From contig NZ_CP107811.1 of the NCBI RefSeq assembly GCF_036346105.1, positions 5,413,501 through 5,477,500 of the forward strand: DNA of 64,000 nt, read 5' to 3'. Source of the DNA: Streptomyces sp. NBC_00539 (GTDB lineage: Bacteria > Actinomycetota > Actinomycetes > Streptomycetales > Streptomycetaceae). The translations under genes and the position numbers were made by a program. Positions 17,073 through 27,128 of the stretch are shown here, piece after piece. Under the pieces are notes generated by a model. That model did no database searches and had not been told where the DNA came from. It saw only the letters and a program-made list of their open reading frames with translations. Every line of letters begins with the position of its first letter. The stretch's first letter is position 1.

Positions 17073-17546
17073 CGGAGCGGGCGGCAGGGCCGCCGGGATG
17101 TGGTGCATCCCGGTCTGGTGCTGCCGCCCGCTGCCGTTGGCCTCGTAGCCGCCACCGCCCGCGCTCCCCGCGTACGCGAACGCGTGCTGCGGCAGCTGCT
17201 GGGGGGCCGGGGCGTACGCGGGCTGCCAGCCGTCCGACGGCTGCCAGGAGGAACGGGCCCAGCCGCTGCCGTACGAGCTGCCGGTGCCGGCGACGCCGGT
17301 GGACGAGAGGCCGGAAGCGGCGACGCCGGCGGAGGTGGCGCCGTAGGAGAACGAGGTGAAGCCCAGGTGCTCCTCGCCGGTACGGTCGCCGGGGAGCGCC
17401 CGGAACGCGCGCAGGTACTCGGTGTACAGCAGGTCGTAGATCGGGGTGTGCGAGGCGGCCGGAGCGGTGTCCCGGTCCCGGGAGGTGCGCATCGGGGGGA
17501 CGCTGCTCGGGTAGGACGGGGCGCGGGAGGGGTCGTATGAATGCAC
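17058..17546 (-). CDS. Conserved hypothetical protein, Ser/Gly/Tyr-rich
   Basis: 162 aa, function unknown. A short conserved helix (TPIYDLLYTEYLRAFRALPGDRTGEE) lies near residues 34-60. Most of the rest is low-complexity Gly/Ser/Ala/Tyr/Gln and looks disordered. There is no signal peptide or membrane span. Converges with der. The codon bias (high GC at third positions) supports a real gene, and similar proteins occur next to der in other streptomycetes as far as I recall. Confidence 0.65.
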   Translation of the reverse strand: MHSYDPSRAPSYPSSVPPMRTSRDRDTAPAASHTPIYDLLYTEYLRAFRALPGDRTGEEHLGFTSFSYGATSAGVAASGLSSTGVAGTGSSYGSGWARSSWQPSDGWQPAYAPAPQQLPQHAFAYAGSAGGGGYEANGSGRQHQTGMHHIPAALPPAPRRGY

Positions 17547-17632
17547 GTATCAGCCAACGAACCCGAAGCCCTGCGGATGCGGCCTGACCGGGGCGAAAAC
17601 GCAGCTCGCCGGTGGGGCACCGGCACGACGCA

Positions 17633-17670
17633 CGGCTGCCCGGCCCCTCTCCGGAGGGGCCGGGCAGCCG
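17633..17670 (-). terminator. 17-bp perfect hairpin after the 17695-18513 gene
   Basis: The arms 17633-17649 and 17654-17670 are perfectly complementary over 17 bp with a TCCG tetraloop. It lies 24 nt past the stop of the minus-strand gene ending at 17695, so it is a strong intrinsic terminator candidate. Confidence 0.85.
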
Positions 17671-17694
17671 TCGCGACCGGGAGGGACGCGGGCG

Positions 17695-18513
17695 TCAGGC
17701 GCCCGGCGTACCGGCCAGGGGCATCGACGCGGCGACCAGCTGACCGTCGGCCGCCGCCTTGTCGAGGGCGTCGCGGAGCAGGTCCTCGCGGGGCTGCTGG
17801 CCGATGGAACCGACCGGGGCGGCGTAGACGAGGACGCGCTGGGTCTTGTTGACGGCGGCCCTCCAGCCGTCGGTGACGGAGAGCGCCTGGTGCGCCTGCC
17901 ACCAGTGGATGGGGCTGCCGCCCTGCGGGCCGGGCTGGAGCACCGCGTGCAGCTGACCGGCGGCGAGCAGCACCGACCAGCCGTGCAGCGGGGAGGGCAG
18001 CTCACTGGTGTCGGTGACGGGGATGAAGCCCTGCTCGATGAGGAGCGGCAGGAAGTCGTCGCCGGGGCCGGTCGAGCCGGGACGGGCGATCGGCGCGGTC
18101 GGCTCGACCACCAGCGCGGGGTGCAGCTCGCCGCCGATCAGGACCAGACCGCTGGTGATGCCGAGGACTGCCTGGCCGCCGGGCGCGGTCTGCGGCGCCC
18201 CACCGGGTGCGGGCACGGAGGGGGACGGCGCCGGGCTGTCGCCCGTGATGGAGCGGACGGCGCCCTGGAGCTGCTCCTCGGAGACCGAAACCACCTGCGA
18301 GGGGATGCAGTTGGCGTGCGCGAAGGCGAGTACGGCGGTCTCCTCGCCGACGAACAGCACCGTACTGGTGGGTTCGCGCTCGGGGTCCCCGGGGGTGCGG
18401 CAGGAGGTGCAGTCGTAACTGCCCGGCGCGTCGTCGCCGACGAGCAGCCTGTCGGCTTCTTCGTCACCGATCTCGGCACGTACCTCATCACTGACGTCGA
18501 GCATGCGCGGCAC
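17695..18513 (-). CDS. Conserved hypothetical protein with CxxC motif
   Basis: 272 aa, function not recognised. The N-terminal region has acidic helices (VSDEVRAEIGDEEADRLLVG) and a YDCTSCRTPG motif that could bind metal or form a disulphide. It is followed by a mixed alpha/beta region (AVLAFAHANCIPSQVVSVSE), a Pro-rich linker and a second domain with HGWSVLLAAGQLHAVLQ. The layout suggests two related domains, loosely resembling SseB-like proteins, but this is not secure. GTG 18513 was chosen because GAGGAG lies 7 nt upstream; ATG 18504 is an alternative. Confidence 0.65.
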   Translation of the reverse strand: MPRMLDVSDEVRAEIGDEEADRLLVGDDAPGSYDCTSCRTPGDPEREPTSTVLFVGEETAVLAFAHANCIPSQVVSVSEEQLQGAVRSITGDSPAPSPSVPAPGGAPQTAPGGQAVLGITSGLVLIGGELHPALVVEPTAPIARPGSTGPGDDFLPLLIEQGFIPVTDTSELPSPLHGWSVLLAAGQLHAVLQPGPQGGSPIHWWQAHQALSVTDGWRAAVNKTQRVLVYAAPVGSIGQQPREDLLRDALDKAAADGQLVAASMPLAGTPGA

Positions 18514-19484
<971 letters not shown>

Positions 19485-19499
19485 CGCACCCACCCGGGC

Positions 19500-19745
19500 C
19501 CGGGCCCGGACCCACGCCTCAATCGCCGGCGGGGCTGGGAGTGCGGGGCTCCGCCCCGGGCCCCGCGCCTCAAACGCCGGCGGGGCTGGAGAGGGGCGGC
19601 GGGGCTGGAAGGGAATGCGGGGCGGGAGGGACAGCGGCGCTGGACTGGAGGGGCGGGGGGCTGGAGGAGGGTGGCGGGGCTGGAGGGGGGCGGCGGGGCG
19701 GGAAGGGGCCGCGGGGCGGGAAGGGGCCGCGGGGCGGGAGGGGGC
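19500..19745. repeat. Repeat-rich intergenic region (Streptomyces-type GC-rich repeats)
   Basis: The region after the Rpf-like gene holds copies of CGCCGGCGGGGCTGG (about 19526 and 19576), a GGGGCTCCGCCCCG hairpin motif near 19549, and tandem purine-rich units. The best tandem is an 18-bp unit (GCGGGAAGGGGCCGCGGG) twice at about 19699-19734. Such intergenic elements are common in Streptomyces genomes. No gene is present. Confidence 0.7.
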
Positions 19746-19780
19746 GTGTGAGGGGGTGGGGGTGGCGGGAGAATGTGGGG

Positions 19781-20746
19781 ATGCTGGATACCTCCGCGCG
19801 GTTGTTGCGTTTGTTGTCGCTGTTGCAGGCCCATCGGGAGTGGACCGGGGCCGCGTTGGGTGAGCGGCTCGGGGTGACGCCGAGGACCGTGCGGCGGGAC
19901 GTGGAGCGGTTGCGGGAGCTCGGCTACCCCGTCAACGCGAGCCCCGGCACCGGTGGCGGGTACCAGCTCGGGGCAGGGGCGGAGTTGCCGCCCCTGTTGC
20001 TCGAGGACGACGAGGCAGTCGCGGTGGCCGTCGGCCTGCGCACCGCCGCCGGGAACGGCGTCGAGGGGATCGGGGAGGCCTCCGTACGGGCCCTCGCCAA
20101 GCTGGAGCAGGTGCTGCCGTCCCGGCTGCGCCGAAGGGTCTGCGCGCTCAACGAGTTCACCGTGCCCATGCTGCGGGGGCCCCAGGGCCCCACCATCGAC
20201 CCCGCCGTACTGACCGGGCTCGCCGCGGTCTGCCGGGACAGCGAGCGGCTGCGCTTCGGCTACCGCGACCACGACGGCACCGCCACCCGCCGCACGGTGG
20301 AGCCGCACCGGCTGGTCTGCACCGAGCGGCGCTGGTACCTCGTCGCCTGGGACCTCGACCGGGAGGACTGGCGGACCTTCCGGGCCGACCGGATCGACCC
20401 CCGGCCGCCGCACGGCCCCCGCTTCACCCCCCGCCCGCCCCCGGCCGAGGACCTCGCCGCGTACGTCTCCCGTGGCGTGTCCCAGCGCGCGTACGCCGCC
20501 CGGGCGCTGGTACGGCTCAAGGTGTCGGCGGAGGAAGCCGCCCTGACCGTCGGGCCGAGCGACGGAACCCTGGAGCCGGTCGATGCGGGGAGCTGCCTGC
20601 TGCGCACCGGGGCGGTGAACCTCGACGCCGTGGTGGTGCACCTCATGATGCTCGGCTGTGAGTTCGAGGTGATCGAGCCCGTGGAGCTGACCGAACGGAT
20701 CCGGGGACTGCGGGACCTCCTCGACCGGTCGGTGAAGGAGAAGTGA
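19781..20746 (+). CDS. WYL-domain transcriptional regulator
   Basis: 321 aa. The N-terminal DeoR-type winged HTH (ARLLRLLSLLQAHREWTGAAL, RTVRRDVERLRELGYPV) binds DNA. A middle linker is followed by a WYL domain (ERLRFGYRDHDGTATRRTVE, PHRLVCTERRWYLVAWD) and a C-terminal WCX-like region. WYL domains sense small ligands, often nucleotides or DNA. No neighbour shows an obvious regulated target. ATG 19781 starts just before the HTH; the long open frame upstream crosses the repeats and is not coding. Confidence 0.9.
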   Translation: MLDTSARLLRLLSLLQAHREWTGAALGERLGVTPRTVRRDVERLRELGYPVNASPGTGGGYQLGAGAELPPLLLEDDEAVAVAVGLRTAAGNGVEGIGEASVRALAKLEQVLPSRLRRRVCALNEFTVPMLRGPQGPTIDPAVLTGLAAVCRDSERLRFGYRDHDGTATRRTVEPHRLVCTERRWYLVAWDLDREDWRTFRADRIDPRPPHGPRFTPRPPPAEDLAAYVSRGVSQRAYAARALVRLKVSAEEAALTVGPSDGTLEPVDAGSCLLRTGAVNLDAVVVHLMMLGCEFEVIEPVELTERIRGLRDLLDRSVKEK

Positions 20747-21049
20747 GGGGAAGCGAGGAGAAGTGAGGAAACTGAGGGGGGTTCAGTTCAGTGGCCGGTC
20801 CGGGCGCGAGGTGGAATTGCCGCGGTAATTCCGAAGGCCCCGGGCGGGCATGAGGGAATCGCCTATTTCTCCGGGGGAACTGTCGACAATCCGTGACACA
20901 AGCGTGACCCGGTACGGAGGAACGTCCTGGCGTCGGGGTGACGGGCTGGGCATATCAACGACAACGGCGGGCCGGTTCGGTGAACCGGCCCGCCGTCGCG
21001 GCGTCGTGGTGCGGGGTGGTCGTGCGTACCGTCCGCGGGGTGGAGCGGC
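20747..21049. other. Convergent intergenic region with palindrome and terminator
   Basis: A 300-bp gap between convergent genes (WYL regulator and PAP2 phosphatase). It holds a near-perfect 20-bp palindrome at 20813-20832 (GGAATT-g-CCGCGG-t-AATTCC) and the PAP2 terminator hairpin at 20964-20996. A GGAG-like repeat (aagtgagg) follows the WYL stop. No ORF with codon bias was found. Confidence 0.5.
20964..20996 (-). terminator. 15-bp hairpin after the PAP2 phosphatase gene
   Basis: A perfect 15-bp stem (20964-20978 with 20982-20996) and GGT loop, about 54 nt past the stop of the minus-strand PAP2 gene. It may also stop read-through from the WYL gene on the plus strand. Confidence 0.8.
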
Positions 21050-22087
21050 TCAGCCGCCCGTGACCGGGCGGGCCGCCGTGCCCCGGGCTCCCGCCCGTTC
21101 CGTGTGCGCCGGGCGGCGGCTGCCGACCGGGGTGACCGGCGTGCGCTCGGACCGGATGACGTGCGGCCGGGCGGCGCCGTGCGGGACCGTCCGCGGCGCG
21201 GGGGCGTGGCCGCCGGACGCACCGGTCGCGGCGGGCGTGTCGGCGGTGCGCCGCAGCCGCCACTTGCCGCCCGCGGAGACCAGCGGGACGAGCGCGGCGG
21301 CGACCGGCTCGGAGACCTGCCCCTCCTCCAGGCGGCTGCGCAGCCGCTCCCGCACCTCGAAGACGTAGGCCTCGGACCGGGCGATCAGCGGCTCGAACCA
21401 GGGCAGGGCGAGCAGCACCAGCAGGCCCGCGGACCAGCCGAGCAGTACGTCGCTGACCCAGTGGGTGCCGAGGTAGACGGTGGTGGCGCCGACGCTCAGC
21501 GAGACGATCGCCGACACCAGTGACAGCACCCGCCGGGTCACCACGGTGGAGGCCAGGTAGGCCAGGATCCCCCAGGTGACGACGGCGTTGGCGGTGTGGC
21601 CCGAAGGGAATATATCGCCGCCCGCGAAGAGCTCGGCGGAGCCGATCTGGGTGGCGTAGTGCGGACCCAGCCGCCCGAGGCCGAGCTTCACGGAGCCCAC
21701 GGTGATGTTCAGCAGCAGCAGCGCCACGCCCAGCGTGATCAGCGGGCGGAGCGTGTGCTGGCGCCAGGAGCGCCAGCCCAGCCAGGCCGCGACCATGACG
21801 GCGGTGGGTCCGCGCTGGCCCAGGACCACGAGGTAGTCCAGGAAGGCGTGCAGCTGCGGCCACTGCTCGTAGGGCCGGAAGAACATGATCTGCCAGTCCA
21901 GCCGGACCAGCCAGGACGTGGTGAGTACCGCCACCACGATCGCGATGTAGAAGGCGAGGGTCGATGCCAGGAGCACGACGCGGTGCCGGCTCATCCGCGG
22001 GGTTTGCAGATGGGCCGGTCGCTCTGGTTCCCGGTCCAGCCGGGCGAAGACCCGCTCCAGACGGGTCAGGATTTGGTCGGTACGCAC
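21050..22087 (-). CDS. PAP2-superfamily membrane phosphatase
   Basis: A 345-aa membrane protein with about six hydrophobic helices and the acid-phosphatase signature KLGLGRLGPHYA ... FPSGHTANAV ... GTHWVSDVLLGW. These are the KxxxxxxRP-like, PSGH and SRxxxxxHxxxD motifs, with catalytic His residues in PSGH and GTHWVSD. Family members dephosphorylate phosphatidic acid or undecaprenyl diphosphate; the substrate here is unknown. In the first motif the usual RP is RLG, which should be checked. The C-terminal ~100 residues are a basic cytoplasmic tail. The GTG start directly precedes an amphipathic helix. Confidence 0.9.
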   Translation of the reverse strand: MRTDQILTRLERVFARLDREPERPAHLQTPRMSRHRVVLLASTLAFYIAIVVAVLTTSWLVRLDWQIMFFRPYEQWPQLHAFLDYLVVLGQRGPTAVMVAAWLGWRSWRQHTLRPLITLGVALLLLNITVGSVKLGLGRLGPHYATQIGSAELFAGGDIFPSGHTANAVVTWGILAYLASTVVTRRVLSLVSAIVSLSVGATTVYLGTHWVSDVLLGWSAGLLVLLALPWFEPLIARSEAYVFEVRERLRSRLEEGQVSEPVAAALVPLVSAGGKWRLRRTADTPAATGASGGHAPAPRTVPHGAARPHVIRSERTPVTPVGSRRPAHTERAGARGTAARPVTGG

Positions 22088-22326
22088 TCAATCGACGTTA
22101 CCGCGCGGCGAAGCGCGGCCCGGGCGAATCGCGGGCTTTGTGATGACCATGTGATGTGGAGTTGGTCTCACGCGGGACTTAATTCCCGTTATTCCGACAC
22201 GGGTTGGAACTTCCGCGCGGCAATTATCCGCACACTTACTCGCCGTTTATTGGCGCCGCCCAATCACTTTGCTCAAACATGGATCGGAATGATCCATTCC
22301 GTGATCACCCCTTCGTCCGGCGGTTC
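22088..22326. promoter_or_regulatory. Low-GC intergenic region with inverted repeat
   Basis: A 239-bp stretch upstream of the PAP2 gene with unusually low G+C for this genome (about 50-55%). It holds a 7-bp inverted repeat ATGGATC (22279-22285) / GATCCAT (22291-22297). It is probably the PAP2 promoter region, and the repeat may be a terminator or operator. No ORF is visible. Confidence 0.45.
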
Positions 22327-23436
22327 TTACGGGGGCCCCGACCCGTTCAGCCAGAAGGCCCCGTACACCGCCGACACCACGGCCAGCGCCCCCAGCGCGG
22401 CGGCCGCCCGGCCCGTCCGCCACTTCGCCAGCGCCGCCGCGACCGGCAGCAGCAGGGGGAAGGCGGGCAGCAGCAACCGGGGCTTGGAGCCGAAGTACCC
22501 GGACGCGCACAGTGCCAGCGCCACCACGATCCCGCAGTACACCAGCAGGGCCGCGGGCTGGCGCTGCCGGACGCACAGCCCGTACAGCCACAGCACCAGG
22601 AGCACCCCGGCGATCAGCCCCACCCCGGCGGCGAACGCCGGCGAGGCCAGACGGGCCCCGATGAACCGGGCGAAGGCCCAGCCGCCGTCGAAGCCGTTGC
22701 CCCAGCCGGCCTGCACGTCGAGGTAGCCGAGCAGCCCGGTCCCCGTGCGCGCGCCGACCCACAGGACGTACGCCGCCGCGCCCATCGGCGCCAGCAGCAC
22801 CCCGGCCCCCATCCGCCAGGACCGCTCGCCGCGCCGCCAGGCCAGTACGGCAGCCACCCACACCGCCGCGACCACCGCGGCTCCGACCGGGCGGGTCAGT
22901 CCCGCCCCGGCGGCGAGCAGGCCCGCCGGCGGCCACCGGCCGCGCAGCACCGCGTACAGCGCCCAGGCGGCCAGCGCCGTGAACAGCGACTCGCTGTACG
23001 CCATGGACTGCACCACGGCGACGGGCAGCGCCGCCCAGAGCGCCACCGCCGCCACCCCGGCCCGGCGGCCGTAGAGGAGGGAGGTGACGGCGAAGATCCC
23101 CCAGGCGGCGGCGAAGCCCGCCACCGCCGACACCACCAGGCCCGCGGAGCCGTACGACAGCCCGGTGGGCGCGGCGACGAGCCGCTCCAGCCAGGGCAGC
23201 AGCGGGAAGAACGCGAGGTTGGAATGCACCCCGCCGTTCGGCAGGACCACCTCGTACCCGTAGCCCTCGGCGGCGATGCGCGCGTACCAGAGCGAATCCC
23301 AGCGCGCCGAGAGCAAGGTGTGCGGGCTGCTGCCGGCCGCCGCGCACCACACGGCGAGCACGGCCAGCCCGAGCAGCCGTATCGCCGCGAACGCGGTCAG
23401 CGCGGGTGCGGCCCGACGCAGTACGAGATCTTTCAC
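22327..23436 (-). CDS. Mannosyltransferase-like polytopic membrane protein (GT-C fold)
   Basis: 369 aa with about eight to nine hydrophobic segments. The first large loop holds LLSARWDSLWYARIAAEGYG, a pattern (WD...W/Y) typical of PIG-V/COG5542-type GT-C glycosyltransferases that use polyprenyl-phosphate sugars, with the Asp as catalytic candidate. SNLAFFPLLPWLERL also fits this family. A role in envelope glycan or protein mannosylation is inferred. The start is uncertain: GTG 23436 places the first helix at the N-terminus, but no clear ribosome-binding site precedes it; a GTG at 23532 would add 32 residues. Confidence 0.8.
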   Translation of the reverse strand: MKDLVLRRAAPALTAFAAIRLLGLAVLAVWCAAAGSSPHTLLSARWDSLWYARIAAEGYGYEVVLPNGGVHSNLAFFPLLPWLERLVAAPTGLSYGSAGLVVSAVAGFAAAWGIFAVTSLLYGRRAGVAAVALWAALPVAVVQSMAYSESLFTALAAWALYAVLRGRWPPAGLLAAGAGLTRPVGAAVVAAVWVAAVLAWRRGERSWRMGAGVLLAPMGAAAYVLWVGARTGTGLLGYLDVQAGWGNGFDGGWAFARFIGARLASPAFAAGVGLIAGVLLVLWLYGLCVRQRQPAALLVYCGIVVALALCASGYFGSKPRLLLPAFPLLLPVAAALAKWRTGRAAAALGALAVVSAVYGAFWLNGSGPP

Positions 23437-23718
23437 GGGGACGATTATCGACGCCGCCGGTCGGGGGCTGCGGACCGCAACCGCCGACGGCGGCCGTGCG
23501 TGCAAGGAAAGGGGAGAAGCGGAGTGGCACACACCACACGGAGGCCGTCAGGGCGATGAGAGCTTGACCACGTGTCGGGCGGACGAACTCGCGTACGCTG
23601 ACCCTTCACTCGCGCGAGTCGATGCCGGACCCCGCAGGACGCCGCACACGCACCACCCCCCGCGGCTCCACAAGACGCTGGTCCGCCGAGTGCGAGGGAT
23701 CATCTGGGAGGTACATGC

Positions 23719-25383
23719 ATGTCGGGGACGAACACGACCGGCGACGGTGAGCGCCCTGCGGTGTCCCCCGCGTCTTCCTGGCAGCGGATCAGCGCCGTCT
23801 CCGGCGGGACCAACCGCTGGCTGGTGCTCGGCGTGCTGTGCGTGAGCCTCGTGCTGGTCGCGCTCGACGCGACGATCCTGCACGTCGCCGTCCCCTCCGT
23901 CACCGAGGACCTGCGCCCCGGCGCCATGGAACTCCTGTGGATCGTCGACGCCTACCCGCTGGTGTGCGCGGCGCTGCTGATCCTCTTCGGCACCCTCGGC
24001 GACCGGGTCGGGCGCCGGCGCATACTCCTGTTCGGCTACGGGCTCTTCGGCGTCGCCTCCGCGATCGCCGCCCTCGCCGAGACCGCGCAGGTCCTGATCG
24101 CCGCGCGCGCCCTGCTCGGTGTCGGCGGCGCGATGATCATGCCGGCCACCCTGTCGATCCTGCGCCAGGTCTTCCCCGACCGGCGCGAGCGGGCGCTCGC
24201 CATCGGTATATGGACCGGCGTCGCCGCGATCGGGGCGGCGAGCGGACCGGTGCTCGGCGGGTTCCTCGTCCAGCACTTCTGGTGGGGTTCGGTCTTCCTG
24301 ATCAACATCCCGCTGATGGCGCTGATCCTCCCGGTGGGCCGCTGGCTGCTGCCCGAGTCGAAGGGCTCCTGCGACGGGCCCTGGGACGTGCTCGGCGCGC
24401 TGATGGCGGCGGCGGGCGTGCTCGGCGCGGTGCTCGGGGTCAAGCGGCTCGGCGCGGAGCGCGAGCTCGCCGACCCGCAGGCGCTGCTGCCGCTGGCGCT
24501 GGGCGTGGCGCTGCTCGTGCTGTTCGTCCGGCGCCAGAGGCGGCGGCCGCACCCGCTGATCGACATGCGGATGTTCTCCCGCGCGGCCTTCTCCACCTCC
24601 GTCGGCTGCATCGTGCTGGCCATGCTGGCGCTGGTGGGCCTGGAGCTGATCGCCGTCCAGTACCTCCAGCTGGTGCTGCACCTGAGCCCGCTCCGGACGG
24701 GCCTGCGGCTGCTGCCGCTGACCTTCGCCGCCATGGCCGCGGGCGCGACCGGCTCGTACACCCTTCAGCGGATCGGGCCGCGCACGATGGTCTCGCTGGG
24801 CTTCGTGCTGACCGCCTGTTCGGTGCTGCTGCTGACGCTCATGGGTCAGCAGGACCGGCCGGTGCTGTTGACCGTCGGGTTCGTGCTGCTCGGCTTCGGA
24901 CTCCAGACGACGTTGTTCGCGGCGTACGAGTCCATGCTGAGCGAGGTGCCGGCGGCCAAGGCGGGCGGTGCGGCCTCGATAGGCGAGACCTCGTACCAGC
25001 TCGGCGCGGGCATGGGCATCGCGCTGCTGGGGAGCGTGATGAACGCGGCGTACGCGCCGGGGCTGGCGCACGTACCCGGCGTGCCGGCCGCCGACTCGGG
25101 CAAGGCCGCACACTCGCTGGGCGAGGCCTACCAGATCGCGGCGCGGCTGGGCGGCGCGGCGGGGGAGTCGCTGTACGGTGCGGCGCGGCACTCGTTCGTG
25201 CACGGGCTGCACGTGACGCTGGTGGTGAGCGCGGGACTGCTGTTCGCGGGGGCGGTGATGGCGTTGAAGCTGCCGAGGGTGATGGAGTGCGGGGAGCCGT
25301 CGGGCGAGGCGGCGCGGGTGCCGGCGCAGGGCCGGCCGGCCGGAGCGCAGGCCGAGTGCGACGCGGCGGGGCGCCGGGCCTGA
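23719..25383 (+). CDS. MFS drug/metabolite exporter, DHA2 (14-TM) family
   Basis: A 554-aa major facilitator with 14 predicted membrane helices. Motif A (LGDRVGRRRILLFGYGLFG) lies between helices 2 and 3. Motif C (GAASGPVLGGFLVQHFWWGSVFLINIP) in helix 5 marks drug/H+ antiporters. The first helix reads LVLVALDATILHVAVPSV, the usual D1 motif of EmrB/QacA relatives. It probably exports a toxic compound. No regulator lies adjacent, but the gene is preceded by ~280 bp of non-coding DNA. ATG 23719 is preceded by GGGAGG. Confidence 0.92.
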   Translation: MSGTNTTGDGERPAVSPASSWQRISAVSGGTNRWLVLGVLCVSLVLVALDATILHVAVPSVTEDLRPGAMELLWIVDAYPLVCAALLILFGTLGDRVGRRRILLFGYGLFGVASAIAALAETAQVLIAARALLGVGGAMIMPATLSILRQVFPDRRERALAIGIWTGVAAIGAASGPVLGGFLVQHFWWGSVFLINIPLMALILPVGRWLLPESKGSCDGPWDVLGALMAAAGVLGAVLGVKRLGAERELADPQALLPLALGVALLVLFVRRQRRRPHPLIDMRMFSRAAFSTSVGCIVLAMLALVGLELIAVQYLQLVLHLSPLRTGLRLLPLTFAAMAAGATGSYTLQRIGPRTMVSLGFVLTACSVLLLTLMGQQDRPVLLTVGFVLLGFGLQTTLFAAYESMLSEVPAAKAGGAASIGETSYQLGAGMGIALLGSVMNAAYAPGLAHVPGVPAADSGKAAHSLGEAYQIAARLGGAAGESLYGAARHSFVHGLHVTLVVSAGLLFAGAVMALKLPRVMECGEPSGEAARVPAQGRPAGAQAECDAAGRRA

Positions 25384-25487
25384 CCGCGGCCGGCGCGACG
25401 CTGCGGGGAGGAGGGGCTGGACCGGCGGGTCGCGCGGGGAGAAACTTGCGGCGCTAGGTTTCCGTCCCACGGCCGCCGGGAGGCCAC

Positions 25488-26657
25488 GTGTCCTTCGTAC
25501 CCACCGATCCGCTCGGGCTCGACGAGTTGCTGAGCCCCGAGGACCTCGCCATCCGCGACACCGTGCGCGGCTGGGCGGCCGACCGGGTGCTGCCGCAGAT
25601 TGCCGACTGGTACGAGCGCGGGGAACTGCCCGGGATCCGGGAGCTGGCCCGGGAGCTCGGCGGCATCGGGGCGCTCGGGATGTCCCTCCAGGGCTACGGG
25701 TGCGCCGGGGCCAGCGCCGTGCAGTACGGGCTGGCCTGTCTGGAGCTGGAGGCCGCCGACTCCGGGATCCGCTCCCTGGTCTCCGTGCAGGGCTCGCTCG
25801 CGATGTACGCCATCCACCGCTACGGCTCCGAGGAGCAGAAGCAGCGCTGGCTCCCCGGCATGGCGGTCGGCGAGCTGATCGGCTGCTTCGGGCTGACCGA
25901 GCCCGACGTGGGCTCCGACCCGGCCGCGATGCGCACCTACGCCAAGCGCGACGGCACCGACTGGGTGCTGAACGGCCGCAAGATGTGGATCACCAACGGC
26001 AGCGTCGCGGCCGTCGCCGTGGTGTGGGCGCAGACCGACGAGGGGATCCGCGGCTTCGCCGTCCCCACCGACAGCGCCGGCTTCGCCGCGCCGGAGATCA
26101 AGCACAAGTGGTCGCTGCGCGCGTCGGTGACCAGCGAACTGGTGATGGACGACGTACGGCTGCCCGCGGACGCGGTGCTTCCCGGCGTCACCGGGCTCAA
26201 GGGACCGCTGGGCTGCCTCAGCCACGCGCGGTACGGGATCATCTGGGGTTCCATGGGCGCCGCGCGCGCCAGTTTCGAGGCCGCGCTCGACTACGCGAAG
26301 ACGCGCGAGCAGTTCGGCAAGCCGATCGGGGGCTTCCAGCTCACCCAGGCCAAGCTCGCGGACATGGCACTGGAACTGCACAAGGGCATCCTGCTCGCCC
26401 ACCACCTGGGCCGCCGCATGGACGCGGGCACCCTGCGCCCGGAGCAGATCAGTTTCGGAAAGCTCAACAACGTCCGCGAGGCCATCGACATCTGCCGCAC
26501 CGCGCGGACCATCCTGGGTGCCAACGGGATCTCGCTCGAATACCCCGTCATGCGGCACGCCACCAACCTCGAATCGGTCCTCACCTACGAGGGCACCGTG
26601 GAGATGCACCAGTTGGTGCTGGGCAAGGCGCTCACCGGGCTCGACGCCTTCCGGTAA
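25488..26657 (+). CDS. Acyl-CoA dehydrogenase, glutaryl-CoA dehydrogenase-like
   Basis: A 389-aa FAD flavoenzyme of acyl-CoA beta-oxidation type. Seen: GCFGLTEPDVGSDPAAM (FAD/acyl-CoA binding), WVLNGRKMWITNGS, TREQFGKPIGGFQLTQAKLADM, and YEGT in VLTYEGTVEMHQLVLG with the catalytic Glu near residue 368. The start (DPLGLDELLSPEDLAIRD) and the TYEGT position near the C-terminus match glutaryl-CoA dehydrogenases. Substrate preference (glutaryl-CoA in lysine/tryptophan degradation, or short-chain acyl-CoA) cannot be fixed here. Convergent with sflA, 9 bp apart. Confidence 0.88.
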   Translation: MSFVPTDPLGLDELLSPEDLAIRDTVRGWAADRVLPQIADWYERGELPGIRELARELGGIGALGMSLQGYGCAGASAVQYGLACLELEAADSGIRSLVSVQGSLAMYAIHRYGSEEQKQRWLPGMAVGELIGCFGLTEPDVGSDPAAMRTYAKRDGTDWVLNGRKMWITNGSVAAVAVVWAQTDEGIRGFAVPTDSAGFAAPEIKHKWSLRASVTSELVMDDVRLPADAVLPGVTGLKGPLGCLSHARYGIIWGSMGAARASFEAALDYAKTREQFGKPIGGFQLTQAKLADMALELHKGILLAHHLGRRMDAGTLRPEQISFGKLNNVREAIDICRTARTILGANGISLEYPVMRHATNLESVLTYEGTVEMHQLVLGKALTGLDAFR

Positions 26658-26666
26658 GGGCCCTGC

Positions 26667-27128
26667 TCAGCTCTGGTTGAAGAAGTCGCGGGCGCGGCCG
26701 CCCGCTTCGCCGCTGACGATCTGGGTGTCGGCCGGGGTCAGCAGGAAGACCCTGGTCGCCACCCGCTCGATGGAGCCGCGGAGCCCGAAGGTCAGACCGG
26801 CGGCGAAGTCGACCACGCGCTTCGCGTCGGCCGGTTCCATGGACGACAGGTTCACGATCACCGGGACGCCCTCGCGGAACAGCTCGCCGATTCCACGCGC
26901 GTCACGGAAGCCGTCGGGGGTCACGGTCGCGATCCGCCGGCCCTGCTCGACCGCGGACTCCGACGCCACCTTGACGCGCGGGTCGGTGACCCACTGGTCC
27001 CCGGGGCCGGACACCGAACCGCCGTGCTGACGCTCCACGGCCTCCGCGTAGTCGTCGTCGTAGTACCGCTCGTCGTCGTTGTCCTCCACGAGACCCAACC
27101 AGGCACTCGCCTTGCGCACCGAACCCAT
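26667..27128 (-). CDS. sflA: SepF-like cell division protein (SflA type)
   Basis: A 153-aa SepF/DUF552 protein. The N-terminus starts [18 protein letters not shown], comparable to the amphipathic membrane-anchor helix of SepF, followed by an acidic linker. The conserved core ([60 protein letters not shown]) binds FtsZ in SepF. It ends FFNQS, as in SepF proteins. The position next to a DUF5685 gene matches my memory of the S. coelicolor paralogue sflA (SCO1749), which helps restrict Z-ring formation; the main sepF lies in the dcw region. Symbol assigned by synteny. Confidence 0.85.
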   Translation of the reverse strand: MGSVRKASAWLGLVEDNDDERYYDDDYAEAVERQHGGSVSGPGDQWVTDPRVKVASESAVEQGRRIATVTPDGFRDARGIGELFREGVPVIVNLSSMEPADAKRVVDFAAGLTFGLRGSIERVATRVFLLTPADTQIVSGEAGGRARDFFNQS

